Part shown: positions 15,169 through 23,115 of the stretch, in pieces | Layout of the letters: each line of letters opens with the position of its first letter | How positions within the stretch are numbered: position 1 is the first letter of the stretch | From: a virus | IMG/VR virus record: IMGVR_UViG_3300042291_002304 | Span: 1-27,623 of that record | DNA length: 27,623 nucleotides | Reading direction: 5' to 3' (one strand) | Program-made: the position numbers and the translations under genes | The notes under the pieces: model-generated | Told to the model about the DNA's origin: nothing | Database searches by the model: none | Seen by the model: only the letters and a program-made list of their open reading frames with translations

Positions 15169-15719
15169 CAGCGCGCCCTCCCAGCCAGCTTATGCAATTC
15201 ATAATTTAATTCCTGCTGCATCAAGGTCTGCAGGCGACCAGGTATCAAACCCGAAATTCTGGAAAAAGCCGTATTGGCCATCAGATCCACCTCGACCTTG
15301 GCCCGCCTGATCGGTAGGCGAGCCTTTGAGCTGCGCTGATAAAGCTTACCGTTAAAACGTGAGTTTTTAGAGGGCATAAACGCGGCTTCAAAATGCCACG
15401 ACTTCACCCGATAGCCTCTGGCGGTTTTGATGGGTTTACCCAGCTCATCCGCATTCAGGGCCGAAATCCCAAACCAGATTTTGACGGCTGGCCCGCCATT
15501 GCTGCCTTCCCGCCATTGTTTGTCGTAGATCCGGACGCGATACACAATCATCTTGCGGCGGATACCGCGATCTTTTAACTCCCGCAGCAAATGCGTACGC
15601 GTCCACAAGGCTGTTTTGCGGACTGCCCGTTTTGTCGCACGCTCCAGCGCATGAAGACTCAGCCCAGAGGCCAAGGCTTTAATCGATTCATCATCAAAAT
15701 CAATCTTGACATCAATCAT
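15168..15719 (-). CDS. Z: Minor tail protein Z (lambda gpZ-like)
   Basis: The protein has 183 residues (lambda Z has 192). It is basic and begins with an acidic short strand (VKIDFDDESIKALASGL), then HALERATKRAVRKTALWTRT. Later come KIWFGISALNADELGKPIKT, the YRVKSWHFEAAFMP segment and LPIRRAKVEVDL, the Minor_tail_Z pattern. It helps join or complete the tail. The start overlaps FII by 8 bases. Retention of this lambda tail-family gene places the lambda/P2 module boundary after it. Confidence 0.85.
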   Translation of the reverse strand: MIDVKIDFDDESIKALASGLSLHALERATKRAVRKTALWTRTHLLRELKDRGIRRKMIVYRVRIYDKQWREGSNGGPAVKIWFGISALNADELGKPIKTARGYRVKSWHFEAAFMPSKNSRFNGKLYQRSSKARLPIRRAKVEVDLMANTAFSRISGLIPGRLQTLMQQELNYELHKLAGRAR

Positions 15720-16011
15720 AAATCCCCCTTAGCACCAGTACCGTCAGCCCGCTGCCATCAGGCTCCAGATTCACGACGCTGTATTCACCCTGACCCGCCA
15801 CACTGACACGGCTATTTTTAATCACGCCATGGGCTTGTTCGTCTCGCACCACAAAATGCGGCTCACGCAGGCCGGTATTTAATTTGCCAATCATGGGCTG
15901 CAGCCAGGGTGCAGCAAACATGCCCTGCGCCGGCAGCCCATCAATCAGCGCCTGATCCCCCAGCGAATCAAAAACAGCCGTATCCATTTCTGCAATCAGA
16001 TCGCGAAACAT
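15712..16011 (-). CDS. Head-tail connector FII-like protein
   Basis: The protein has 99 residues (lambda FII has 117). Features: MFRDLIAEMDTAVFDSLGDQ, then REPHFVVRDEQAHGV and GEYSVVNLEPDGSGLTVLVL. The pattern fits the Phage_attach (FII) family, often annotated as an 'ATP-binding sugar transporter-like' phage protein. It completes the head so a tail can attach. It starts 3 bases after the capsid gene; in lambda, FI lies between these two genes and no FI is present here. Confidence 0.75.
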   Translation of the reverse strand: MFRDLIAEMDTAVFDSLGDQALIDGLPAQGMFAAPWLQPMIGKLNTGLREPHFVVRDEQAHGVIKNSRVSVAGQGEYSVVNLEPDGSGLTVLVLRGIYD

Positions 16012-16014
16012 GGC

Positions 16015-17010
16015 TTACACCTTAAGTTTGATCACCGCACCGGGCCGAGTGCAGAGATTGAGTGGATTAGATTGCGATTCCATATCAATGCCCCTGCCGT
16101 GCTGCATGGTTTCTTGCGAGGTGTAATACGGCAGGCCATTGGTGTTCACGGTTTCGATATGATCTGCTGGCGCAAAGCTCGTCACAAACAACTCGGGTAC
16201 GCCTTCCGGTACTGCATAGGCTTCGTCATCACCGACAAAGGCCTTACCACCTACTTTGCCGCGATAACGCTCAAAAACGCAGCCGCCAAATTCAATCACT
16301 TCCCGCGGCTCATTGCGTAATGCAGCGGCCAGCTCACTATTGAGATAAGTGGCTTCAAAGGAGTCATTGGAGAGCAAGGCTGACCAGAAATTTTTACCGC
16401 AAAACACCCGCACGCCAGAATGCGTGAGCGCGCCAAGGGCATCTTCGATCGCCTCATGAATTTCTAGGCACTTACTGCGTAAATGCATCTCTGGCTTAGC
16501 CAGCTCCATCGCAATCTCGACCTGTTTAATACCAAATCGCTCATATAAATTAAGCAACGGTGTTTGGCCATCTGCATCCAGAATTACGCCCTTGATAGCA
16601 CCGATGCGGTGAAACTCAATCGTGGCATCCAGCTGGCGGCGATGTTTTGCCAAGCGTTTAAAAACAAGCGTTTGAACGGACTCCATTTCGGTCTCACTGC
16701 CAAACGCGCGCAAGCCTTGCACTTCATCTGCGCGAATGCTGGAGCGCTGTGGCAGGTGAATCGTATTAAATGGAATCATCTGACGCTTGGTTCCGCCAAC
16801 CGCCTGCCCAGGTGCTCCGCGCTCACCGGCTGACACCAGCGCCAGCGTATCGCCATCTTTTTCAATCTGCACCGTGATGGTGGTGATGCCTTCTTCTTGA
16901 AACAGACCCAGCTTCCCGATGCGCCCAGGCACATGCGGCATGCTATTAATCGCCGCGGTCAGTGTGGACATAGAAAATGCGCCGTCATTAAAAACATCGA
17001 TGCTAGCCAT
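16015..17010 (-). CDS. E: Major capsid protein E (lambda gpE-like)
   Basis: The protein has 331 residues (lambda E has 341). Phage_cap_E signs: FSMSTLTAAINSMPHVPGRI, GLFQEEGITTITVQIEKDGD, an APGQAVGGTKRQMIPFNTIH block, VQGLRAFGSETEMESVQTLV and a C-terminal EVIEFGGCVFERYRGKVGG. It forms the procapsid shell. GGAAG precedes the ATG at 17010, and an intrinsic terminator separates it from D, as expected for the most abundant product. Confidence 0.96.
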   Translation of the reverse strand: MASIDVFNDGAFSMSTLTAAINSMPHVPGRIGKLGLFQEEGITTITVQIEKDGDTLALVSAGERGAPGQAVGGTKRQMIPFNTIHLPQRSSIRADEVQGLRAFGSETEMESVQTLVFKRLAKHRRQLDATIEFHRIGAIKGVILDADGQTPLLNLYERFGIKQVEIAMELAKPEMHLRSKCLEIHEAIEDALGALTHSGVRVFCGKNFWSALLSNDSFEATYLNSELAAALRNEPREVIEFGGCVFERYRGKVGGKAFVGDDEAYAVPEGVPELFVTSFAPADHIETVNTNGLPYYTSQETMQHGRGIDMESQSNPLNLCTRPGAVIKLKV

Positions 17011-17028
17011 TAGCGGCTTCCTTAAATG

Positions 17029-17050
17029 AAAAAACCCAGCAGCGCTGGGT
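17029..17050 (-). terminator. Intrinsic terminator between D and capsid E
   Basis: On the minus strand a perfect 7-bp stem (ACCCAGC / GCTGGGT, 3-base loop) is followed by four further T. It could end or protect the D transcript and reset expression before the capsid gene. Confidence 0.8.
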
Positions 17051-17074
17051 TATAGGTAGAGGGGGAGATCAGCC

Positions 17075-17422
17075 TTAGCGGACGATAATGTGCAGCTCGG
17101 CCAGTTGCGCCGTGACCAGCGCATCTAAGCCGGTCAATTCGGCCGCACTGACCTCGGCCAGCCGAGACGTAATCGTCACTTGCAAGGGCGCTTCGCGCTC
17201 TCCTGCTGGCGCATACAAGATGGCGGCGGCTTTGACCACCGCCTTACTGCCTTCAGCCGGTGCGGCATAGGCCGAATAGAGCTGCGTTTTGTCATCAAAA
17301 GAGAGAATCTGCCCAGAAGGCAAAGCAGGGCCAGCGGCCAGTTGCGCCAGATCGGCGCTCAGCGTGCCCACGGTCGATAACAGATACTGACCGGCGCGGG
17401 CCTTTTGAGTCATGATAGTCAT
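17075..17422 (-). CDS. D: Head decoration protein D (lambda gpD-like)
   Basis: The protein has 115 residues (lambda D has 110), or 112 from the second Met. HDPD-type signs: an AGQYLLSTVGTLSADLAQL region, LPSGQILSFD, then KAVVKAAAILYAPAGEREAP and LDALVTAQLAELHIIVR at the end. It binds as trimers on the expanded capsid to stabilise it. The start overlaps the protease/scaffold gene as ATGA. Confidence 0.9.
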   Translation of the reverse strand: MTIMTQKARAGQYLLSTVGTLSADLAQLAAGPALPSGQILSFDDKTQLYSAYAAPAEGSKAVVKAAAILYAPAGEREAPLQVTITSRLAEVSAAELTGLDALVTAQLAELHIIVR

Positions 17423-18567
17423 GATAAACCTCGGATCGTGATGGGATTAGCCGCCGGAGTGCGGCGCTGTGCATAAATACTGTGGGCGTTCGGTCCACTG
17501 TTGACCGGTTTAATCGGCGTATCTTCAGGCGGCGTGGCGTCCAGTTCAGCCCCCGCCGCCGTAACTAATTTATTAAACAGACGCTCCCGCGCCGCTTCGA
17601 TGCTGACACCAGCAGCAATCAGGCTAGCCGCCATTTCTGGCAGCTTAGCCGTCAGCGTCATATCGCGAATGGCGATCGCTTCATTGACGCTATTGCGCAC
17701 CGCCTGCTCGCTGGCCAGCGCCGAAACCGCCACCACCCGCATCACCGCGACACTGGGTAATTGAGCGCTATTACATAATTCAGCCGCCAGCGCCGCCATG
17801 GCCACGGTATCTACCGCTTGAATCACCGGCGCGGGCTCAGGGGGTAAATCAGGCGGTACGATCTCTGCCGAATTCTTTAGCGCAGCCATCAATGCCGCAG
17901 GCGCATTACCGATCCGGCCTACCGCTGCGGTCATTGCCGCACTGGCCTGCATCTTAACGGTGGGTAAAATCTCATCGGCAAAGCCCAGCGCAAGCGCCTC
18001 CTGTGCGGTCAGCCATGTGGTTTCATCCATCATTTTGGACAGCGTTTCTACATCGACGCCGCTGGCTTTTACGCGGTAACACGCAATCAGGCAATGCTTG
18101 GCTTTATCCATAAAGTCCGCCACATCACGCAAATCACCCGACTCCCCTACCGCCACTGTGGCTGGGTTATGAATCATCAGCATCGCGTTATCCGGCATCA
18201 CTACTTTGTGAGCGCCCATCGCAATCACACTGGCGATACTGGCGGCAAGGCCATCAATACGCGCCGTCACGCGTTCACCCATGCGGCACAACACGTTATT
18301 GATGGCGATGCCATCCCAGACATCGCCACCGATACTGTTAATGGCCACCACCACTGGGCGCTTGCCATCATCCACCGCATTCAGATCACGGATAAAATCA
18401 GCGGCGCGAATCCCCCAGTCACCGATCTGATCGTATAAAAACACTTCGATCGGTGCATCGGGCTTGCCTTCCGCTGCATTGCGAATGCTGTACCAGCTGC
18501 TGCCGCTGCCATCGCCAACCGATGCGGCACTATTCATCAGCCGTGGATTGTTATTTTTCATCTTCAT
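17419..18567 (-). CDS. C: Head maturation protease, ClpP-type, with C-terminal scaffold-like region
   Basis: The protein has 382 residues (lambda C has 439). The ClpP/crotonase-type domain spans about 35-215: VVVAINSIGGDVWDGIAIN, then catalytic Ser110 in GLAASIASV, His133 in MLMIHNPA and Asp181 in MDETTWLTAQEALALGFADE. After Pro-rich residues (about 235-245) an Ala-rich helical tail follows. In lambda the equivalent tail is also made separately as scaffold Nu3 from an internal start; internal Mets exist here, but no start can be singled out. It overlaps the portal gene end by 17 bases. Confidence 0.93.
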   Translation of the reverse strand: MKMKNNNPRLMNSAASVGDGSGSSWYSIRNAAEGKPDAPIEVFLYDQIGDWGIRAADFIRDLNAVDDGKRPVVVAINSIGGDVWDGIAINNVLCRMGERVTARIDGLAASIASVIAMGAHKVVMPDNAMLMIHNPATVAVGESGDLRDVADFMDKAKHCLIACYRVKASGVDVETLSKMMDETTWLTAQEALALGFADEILPTVKMQASAAMTAAVGRIGNAPAALMAALKNSAEIVPPDLPPEPAPVIQAVDTVAMAALAAELCNSAQLPSVAVMRVVAVSALASEQAVRNSVNEAIAIRDMTLTAKLPEMAASLIAAGVSIEAARERLFNKLVTAAGAELDATPPEDTPIKPVNSGPNAHSIYAQRRTPAANPITIRGLS

Positions 18568-20020
18568 CGTTTTCCTTTAGAGATCCATCCGGCGCCTCAA
18601 CAAGGCGGGCATCAGAATCAAAATGCAGATTCATCCGGTCTGCCCGGGCGTTGTCTTCTTCAATCTCACGATCGATCGTTTCAGGGTCTTCACCGCGTTT
18701 AAGAATGACGGCAGAACGGCTGGTAAACCCAGCCCGCACCAGCTTTTGATCGGCCTGCACGTCTTGTACCGGGTGCAAATACGGCCAGCCTTGCGGCACC
18801 CAATTAGTGCGGCGATAAACGCGTGGATTTTTGGCATAGCCCGGCAATACAATCGCTCCCGACAGCACTGCCAAATCCATCCAGGCCTTGCGAATAGGCC
18901 GACAAAGCTGGTGTACAAAAATACCGTGCTGCCGTTGCTCCACCCTGCGGCGAAATTCATTCAGAATCACCCGCATCACCCGATCACTGATATTGCGTAA
19001 GTCGCCAGAGAGAAGCTCATAAGGCAAGCCAATCCCAGCGGCAACCGCAGCCAGTTGCTGGCGCATAAATTCGTCATAGTTATTGCCAGCATCCGGTGGT
19101 TTAGAAAACGCTACCTCTTCGCCCGGCTCCAGCTCCTGCATGGTGCCAGGCTCTAAACCCACCATTGAAAAGCCCTGCGTTTCAGTGGGCTGCATCCCTG
19201 GGAACATCGAGTTCTCGGGATTGGGCTTACTGATAAAACCGGCAAACAGATTGGCCACCTCTTGCCTGAACAACACCGCATCATCGAATTCATCCAGCGT
19301 TTTCATGCGCAGCAAGACAGGCGCCAGATGCGGCACACCCCGCAGCTGCCCAGGTCGGGTGGGTTCAAAGATATGTAGAATCTGGCTGGCATCGATTTGG
19401 ACTAGGTCGTTATAAGCGCCCTGACCCCGCTCGCCTGGATGGTTGCGATACATCCAATAAGCAACACGCTGGCCGGTTTGATTAAATTCAATCCCCTGCC
19501 GAATATTGTTGCCATTGGGCGCCTTGCCATTTTTGTCATGCGGGATAAACTCCGGCTCGAGGATTTGAATCTGCAAAGGCACGGCCAAGTCTTCTTTTAA
19601 GCTACGCGGCCGCAGGCGTACAAAGCACTCGCCGGACTCAAACATCGAACGAGCCACTAGCAGCTGCTGGCCATAAAAATCCAGCTGGCCGTCCGCATCC
19701 GATTCCTCGCACCAATCGCCCCATAAATCCTGTAATTCACGGCGAATATTCGCGTCCGAATGCTTAGGCATCGGCACAATGCCGGTGCCGATATGATTAC
19801 TGCCCAGCTTATCCAACGCCGTGGCGGCGTAAGGATCATTACGAACTGCCGCTCGGCTGCGATTACGCAGCGTTTGTAAACCAGCACTGCCGGTGCTGAC
19901 CGGGCCGTTACCGCCGGGCTGCCAGTTGGCCGCCCGACGCCCTTGCCCTGCGCCGTCATAACTATTTTTTAAACGCGCAGGCAGGATAAAACCTTTAGAA
20001 GCCAATGCCGAATAAGCCAT
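18551..20020 (-). CDS. B: Portal protein (lambda gpB-like)
   Basis: The protein has 489 residues (lambda B has 533). Phage_portal_2 signs: RNRSRAAVRNDPYAATALDK, GSNHIGTGIVP, ESGECFVRLRPR, QIQILEPEFIPHDKNGKAP and a C-terminal EDPETIDREIEEDNARAD. It forms the dodecameric vertex through which DNA is packaged. The start shares one base with the gpW stop (TGATG). Confidence 0.96.
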   Translation of the reverse strand: MAYSALASKGFILPARLKNSYDGAGQGRRAANWQPGGNGPVSTGSAGLQTLRNRSRAAVRNDPYAATALDKLGSNHIGTGIVPMPKHSDANIRRELQDLWGDWCEESDADGQLDFYGQQLLVARSMFESGECFVRLRPRSLKEDLAVPLQIQILEPEFIPHDKNGKAPNGNNIRQGIEFNQTGQRVAYWMYRNHPGERGQGAYNDLVQIDASQILHIFEPTRPGQLRGVPHLAPVLLRMKTLDEFDDAVLFRQEVANLFAGFISKPNPENSMFPGMQPTETQGFSMVGLEPGTMQELEPGEEVAFSKPPDAGNNYDEFMRQQLAAVAAGIGLPYELLSGDLRNISDRVMRVILNEFRRRVEQRQHGIFVHQLCRPIRKAWMDLAVLSGAIVLPGYAKNPRVYRRTNWVPQGWPYLHPVQDVQADQKLVRAGFTSRSAVILKRGEDPETIDREIEEDNARADRMNLHFDSDARLVEAPDGSLKENDEDEK

Positions 20021-20229
20021 CAGATCCCCTTTCCGGCGTGAAACATCCGGTGCTGACGCGTTTTAGCATGGCCCGCTTGTGCCGACAGATCACTGATCGC
20101 GAGATTTCTGGCCGCAATCAGCTCAGAAATATTGCGGTATTCCACCCGGCGGTCTGCGTACTGAATCACCCGCTCGCCTCGAGCAATGGCTTTATTGATT
20201 GCATCCAGATCTTGCTGAGTAAATGCCAT
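20020..20229 (-). CDS. W: Head-tail joining protein W (lambda gpW-like)
   Basis: The protein has 69 residues (lambda W has 68). Pattern: MAFTQQDLDAINKAIARGER, VIQYADRRVEYRNISELIAA, with helices enclosing a beta-hairpin (RVEYRN), the gpW fold. It plugs the portal after packaging so the tail can attach. It sits between TerL and portal, as in lambda. Confidence 0.94.
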   Translation of the reverse strand: MAFTQQDLDAINKAIARGERVIQYADRRVEYRNISELIAARNLAISDLSAQAGHAKTRQHRMFHAGKGI

Positions 20230-20230
20230 A

Positions 20231-22180
20231 TTAACGTCGCTTCAAATAGCCAGAGCGCGCCACTCGGCGAGCTGCAATGGGAGGGTCAGAAACAAAAGAC
20301 CCCGCAGTTGCGGGGTCTCGTCGGGGTGATGCGTGGGCTTGCGCCGGTTTGGGCTCATCAAATAAGCCGGTTTGCGCATAGCGCATCTTCAGCGCATTCC
20401 AATCGGCCTGCTGAAAACGGTGCAAGCCCATGTAATGCGCCATCGCTAAGCTATATACGGTTAAATCCAGCACCTCATTACGGTCTGATTTGGCCTTGGT
20501 CCAGTCGGTGATTTCACGGCCTTTAATAAAGCGTCGAATCTTGCGCTCTACCGTCAGCTGATCGTAGTACTCGCTAGGCAGATCTTTACTAAAGTGCTGA
20601 GCGCCCGGCCCGTCGAGTAGCTTAAAGCGGTTATAAAGCCAGTCTTTGGCAGTGTCGGTACCGATCATCCACAGCTCACAGCCACCTTTATCGGTGGTCC
20701 CGCGCCAAGTGACATCGACCTTGCTGGCCCGCGCCGCCAGAATCGGCCGGCCCCGTTTGCTCTCGCCCTTAATCGCCAGCACATGGCGATAACGGCGCAG
20801 CCTGCAGAACTGATAAACCTCCTGCGTGTGATGGCCCCCGGTATCGATGGCCGTCGCAGAAATCCCCATACTCTGGCCATGCGGGTGAATAAATTCCTTC
20901 TTTAATTCTTCATCCAGCATTTCCCATGAGCGCTCTTCGGCCGGATCACACATCATCACCCGATGATCGATGGTCCAGCTTTCCAGCCCTTCGCCCCAGC
21001 CTTTAATCAACAGCTCCAGCCGATTGGCCTGCACGTCAACCGATGCGGTCAGAATCAGCACACCCAGCGGAAGACTGCGCAAAGCATAGTCCTCGGCCCG
21101 CGCCATCAACTCGCTGCCTCGGGTGCGCTCTTGCGCGTTATCCCAGACCTGAGCCAGCCGCGTATTGTAAAAAACCTGCATTGGCTCTGGGTCTCCCCGC
21201 TGCAAGGCAATGGCGGCTTTTTCATATTGCTTGAGTAATGAGCCCCAAGAGACCCAACCGAGCGGCATATTTAAAGCATTAATCTGGAAGGATTCGGTTT
21301 CCCCGTCCCCCACCGCACCGGCCCGCCACTCACCAGCGGGCAGCATTGCTGTTTTATGGTGCTCATCAATCAGGCAGCCACTTGCAGTACATACATAGTG
21401 AGCCTCGCTGTGCTCGCTATTCCAGCGCAACTGCTCAAATACCAGCGTCTGAAACTCGCCGCAATGCGGGCAGCCCACAAAAAACCGCTGCTGCGTGCCT
21501 TCCAGATACAGATCATTAATCCGGCTGGAGCCTTCAAGCGTGGGCGAGCTGGAATAATAAATTTTAGCGTTACGGCCAAAGGTACTGGTGCGCGCCTCGG
21601 CCAGATCAACCGGGTCGCCCTCTTCGTTGACATTGCGTTCCCAGCGATCAATCTCATCGCCATATAAATAGCGCGCACTGACTTCGGCTAAATTGGCGGC
21701 CGAGCCCGCCGTGGTAATCATTAACGTGCCGCCGGCAAATTCTTTGGTATCGATGGTATTACGGCTATCGCGGCTACGTGGGGAGGCGACTTTTTCGCGC
21801 AGCACGGGGATGGCATCGATGTTTTTACCGATCCGGCCAGACAAACGCTTGGCCAGATTTAAGGACGGCTCCAGCGCCAGAATATTGCTGGGCGCCATAT
21901 GGATCACTGCGCACATCCAGTTTAAAAACACCTGCGTCTTCAGCATCTGCGAAGCCCCCATCACCACCACCCGGCGGCAAGGATGCGTCGGAGACAGTAC
22001 CCGCATCACCTGCTGCGCATAAGGCGTGCGACGGGTTAAATACTTGCCTGGCTCAGCGGCGCCCGAATCAGTGGGAATCCGTTGATACTGGTCGGCCCAT
22101 TCATCAATCCATAAGGCCGGATCAGGCATCAGGCCAGCGGCAAAGCCATCCAGATAAGTGGCAAATCCGTCTGCATACAT
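20231..22180 (-). CDS. A: Terminase large subunit (lambda gpA family)
   Basis: The protein has 649 residues (lambda A has 641). The packaging ATPase has a Walker A-like GASQMLKT at residues 75-82 and Walker B YLYGDE at 171-176. Further family blocks are SSPTLEGSSRINDLYLEG, FFVGCPHCGEFQTLVFEQLR (zinc-type CPHC) and LGVLILTASVDVQANRLELL, with the nuclease region starting near TAIDTGGHHTQEVYQFC. With TerS it cuts concatemers at cos and drives DNA into procapsids. A terminator-like hairpin lies inside its last codons. Confidence 0.97.
   Translation of the reverse strand: MYADGFATYLDGFAAGLMPDPALWIDEWADQYQRIPTDSGAAEPGKYLTRRTPYAQQVMRVLSPTHPCRRVVVMGASQMLKTQVFLNWMCAVIHMAPSNILALEPSLNLAKRLSGRIGKNIDAIPVLREKVASPRSRDSRNTIDTKEFAGGTLMITTAGSAANLAEVSARYLYGDEIDRWERNVNEEGDPVDLAEARTSTFGRNAKIYYSSSPTLEGSSRINDLYLEGTQQRFFVGCPHCGEFQTLVFEQLRWNSEHSEAHYVCTASGCLIDEHHKTAMLPAGEWRAGAVGDGETESFQINALNMPLGWVSWGSLLKQYEKAAIALQRGDPEPMQVFYNTRLAQVWDNAQERTRGSELMARAEDYALRSLPLGVLILTASVDVQANRLELLIKGWGEGLESWTIDHRVMMCDPAEERSWEMLDEELKKEFIHPHGQSMGISATAIDTGGHHTQEVYQFCRLRRYRHVLAIKGESKRGRPILAARASKVDVTWRGTTDKGGCELWMIGTDTAKDWLYNRFKLLDGPGAQHFSKDLPSEYYDQLTVERKIRRFIKGREITDWTKAKSDRNEVLDLTVYSLAMAHYMGLHRFQQADWNALKMRYAQTGLFDEPKPAQAHASPRRDPATAGSFVSDPPIAARRVARSGYLKRR
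20290..20318 (-). terminator. Terminator-like hairpin inside the 3' end of the terminase gene
   Basis: On the minus strand a perfect 9-bp stem (AGACCCCGC / GCGGGGTCT, counting the flanking pair) with loop AACT is followed by TTTTGTTT. It is translated as part of the terminase C-terminus (DPATAGSFVS), so it would act as an attenuator unless ribosomes or antitermination prevent folding. Confidence 0.6.
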
Positions 22181-22190
22181 CGTTGGGTCC

Positions 22191-22781
22191 TTAGTTCATG
22201 GCGCGATCCATATCGTCTTTGCCCAGTTTAGAAACGTCTTCCAGCGTCTGACGTAAACGCTCAGTTAACAGCTGCTCCAGCGCCCACGGATCCGTAATCG
22301 CGGCCAGATCAGACGAAATTTGTTTGGGTACACCCAGCAAGGTATCGCGCAAAAGACGGCCATAGCGGTGGGCCGCATCGTGTACAGCCTGCCGATCTAC
22401 CGTCTGCTGGCAGACACGCTCGTATTCCACCTTGGCCAGTTTGGCCAGATAGCCTTCACGGCTGGTGCGGGCTTCCTGAAAGTCAGCAAACATCAGCTCG
22501 CTAGGCAAAGGCGCTACAGCAGTTTTAACCGGCAGCACCGGCCTATCGGCGTGGACTTCGTCATACACATCGCGCTGAATCCTCGCCTGCTCATGCCGCT
22601 GCCGCACGCCCTCTTTTGCGGGGTCGATGGTTTTACCGATGCGCTCAAGGGTAGCGGCGTAATCGACTTTTTTACCATCGGGGGAAAGAACTAAACGGCC
22701 TGTTTTTAACAGCTTGGTCACATAGCTGGGCGACCAGCCTTGCGAATCCGCAAAGGCCTTCTTGCTCAGATATGGATCCAT
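22191..22781 (-). CDS. Terminase small subunit (Nu1-like)
   Basis: The protein has 196 residues (lambda Nu1 has 181). The N-terminal winged helix-turn-helix (KKAFADSQGWSPSYVTKLLK, TGRLVLSPDGKKVDYAATLE) is the DNA-binding domain that recognises cosB. A central Arg/Glu helix region and a C-terminal helical part that should bind TerL follow. It ends 10 bases before TerL. A cluster of GTGAAA repeats lies directly before its start, consistent with binding sites for this protein. Confidence 0.88.
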   Translation of the reverse strand: MDPYLSKKAFADSQGWSPSYVTKLLKTGRLVLSPDGKKVDYAATLERIGKTIDPAKEGVRQRHEQARIQRDVYDEVHADRPVLPVKTAVAPLPSELMFADFQEARTSREGYLAKLAKVEYERVCQQTVDRQAVHDAAHRYGRLLRDTLLGVPKQISSDLAAITDPWALEQLLTERLRQTLEDVSKLGKDDMDRAMN

Positions 22782-22783
22782 GC

Positions 22784-22846
22784 TTTCACCACTTATTTTA
22801 GGATTTCACTCGATTTCACCTGAGGTGAAATTTCACTAACTTCACC
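22784..22846 (-). repeat. GTGAAA repeat cluster before TerS (candidate cosB or operator)
   Basis: On the plus strand TTTCAC units begin at 22784, 22804, 22814 and 22831, with a weaker TTCACC at 22841. The inverted form GTGAAA lies at 22825-22830. A perfect 9-base inverted repeat with a 1-base spacer (ATTTCACCT / AGGTGAAAT) covers 22813-22831. Several spacings are near 10 or 20 bases, so sites lie on similar faces of the helix. This resembles an array of protein-binding sites next to the terminase gene; the protein is not shown by the sequence. Confidence 0.65.
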
Positions 22847-22868
22847 CGGCAGCCACTAAGAAGAAGCT

Positions 22869-22887
22869 GCGAGTCTTAGGCCCCGTA
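22869..22887 (-). other. Candidate lambda-like cosN packaging site
   Basis: On the minus strand TACGGGGC-N6-CTCGC matches, with identical spacing, the two flanks of the lambda cosN sequence as I remember it (TACGGGGC GGCGAC CTCGC). A lambda-style cut would leave a 12-base 5' overhang GGGCCTAAGACT. It lies about 90 bases before TerS, with the GTGAAA repeats between them, as cosB is in lambda. Confidence 0.55.
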
Positions 22888-23017
22888 CTGCCTCGGAAAG
22901 TGCCAGGGTCCCCAGCGGGGATTCTCAGCAACGGATGAAAGGTCTAAGGGGCTTGGCTCTTTCAGACTTTCTCCTTCGGGGGTTTAATAGAACAGACAAA
23001 CAGCACGCCCACCAAAT

Positions 23018-23045
23018 AAAAAAGCCCAGCCAATTGGCTGAGCTT
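23018..23045 (-). terminator. Intrinsic terminator downstream of the PLD-like gene
   Basis: On the minus strand AGCTCAGCC / GGCTGGGCT (9 pairs with one T-G wobble, loop AATT) is followed by four further T. It separates the PLD gene from the packaging region and late genes. Confidence 0.8.
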
Positions 23046-23115
23046 TAAGATCACAATAAGAAAGCGCCTGTGTCCCCGCAGAATAAACCAAGGGCCATGA
23101 CTAACACTTATCTGA

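Larger units (their letters stand above)
22782..23115. other. Non-coding packaging-site region, 334 bases
   Basis: No plausible gene is present. From left to right it holds the GTGAAA repeats, the cosN candidate, a GGGACCC...CTTTCCG segment (about 22891-22914) recalling lambda cosQ, a further stretch without clear features (22920-23010), and the terminator of the PLD-like gene. Confidence 0.6.
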
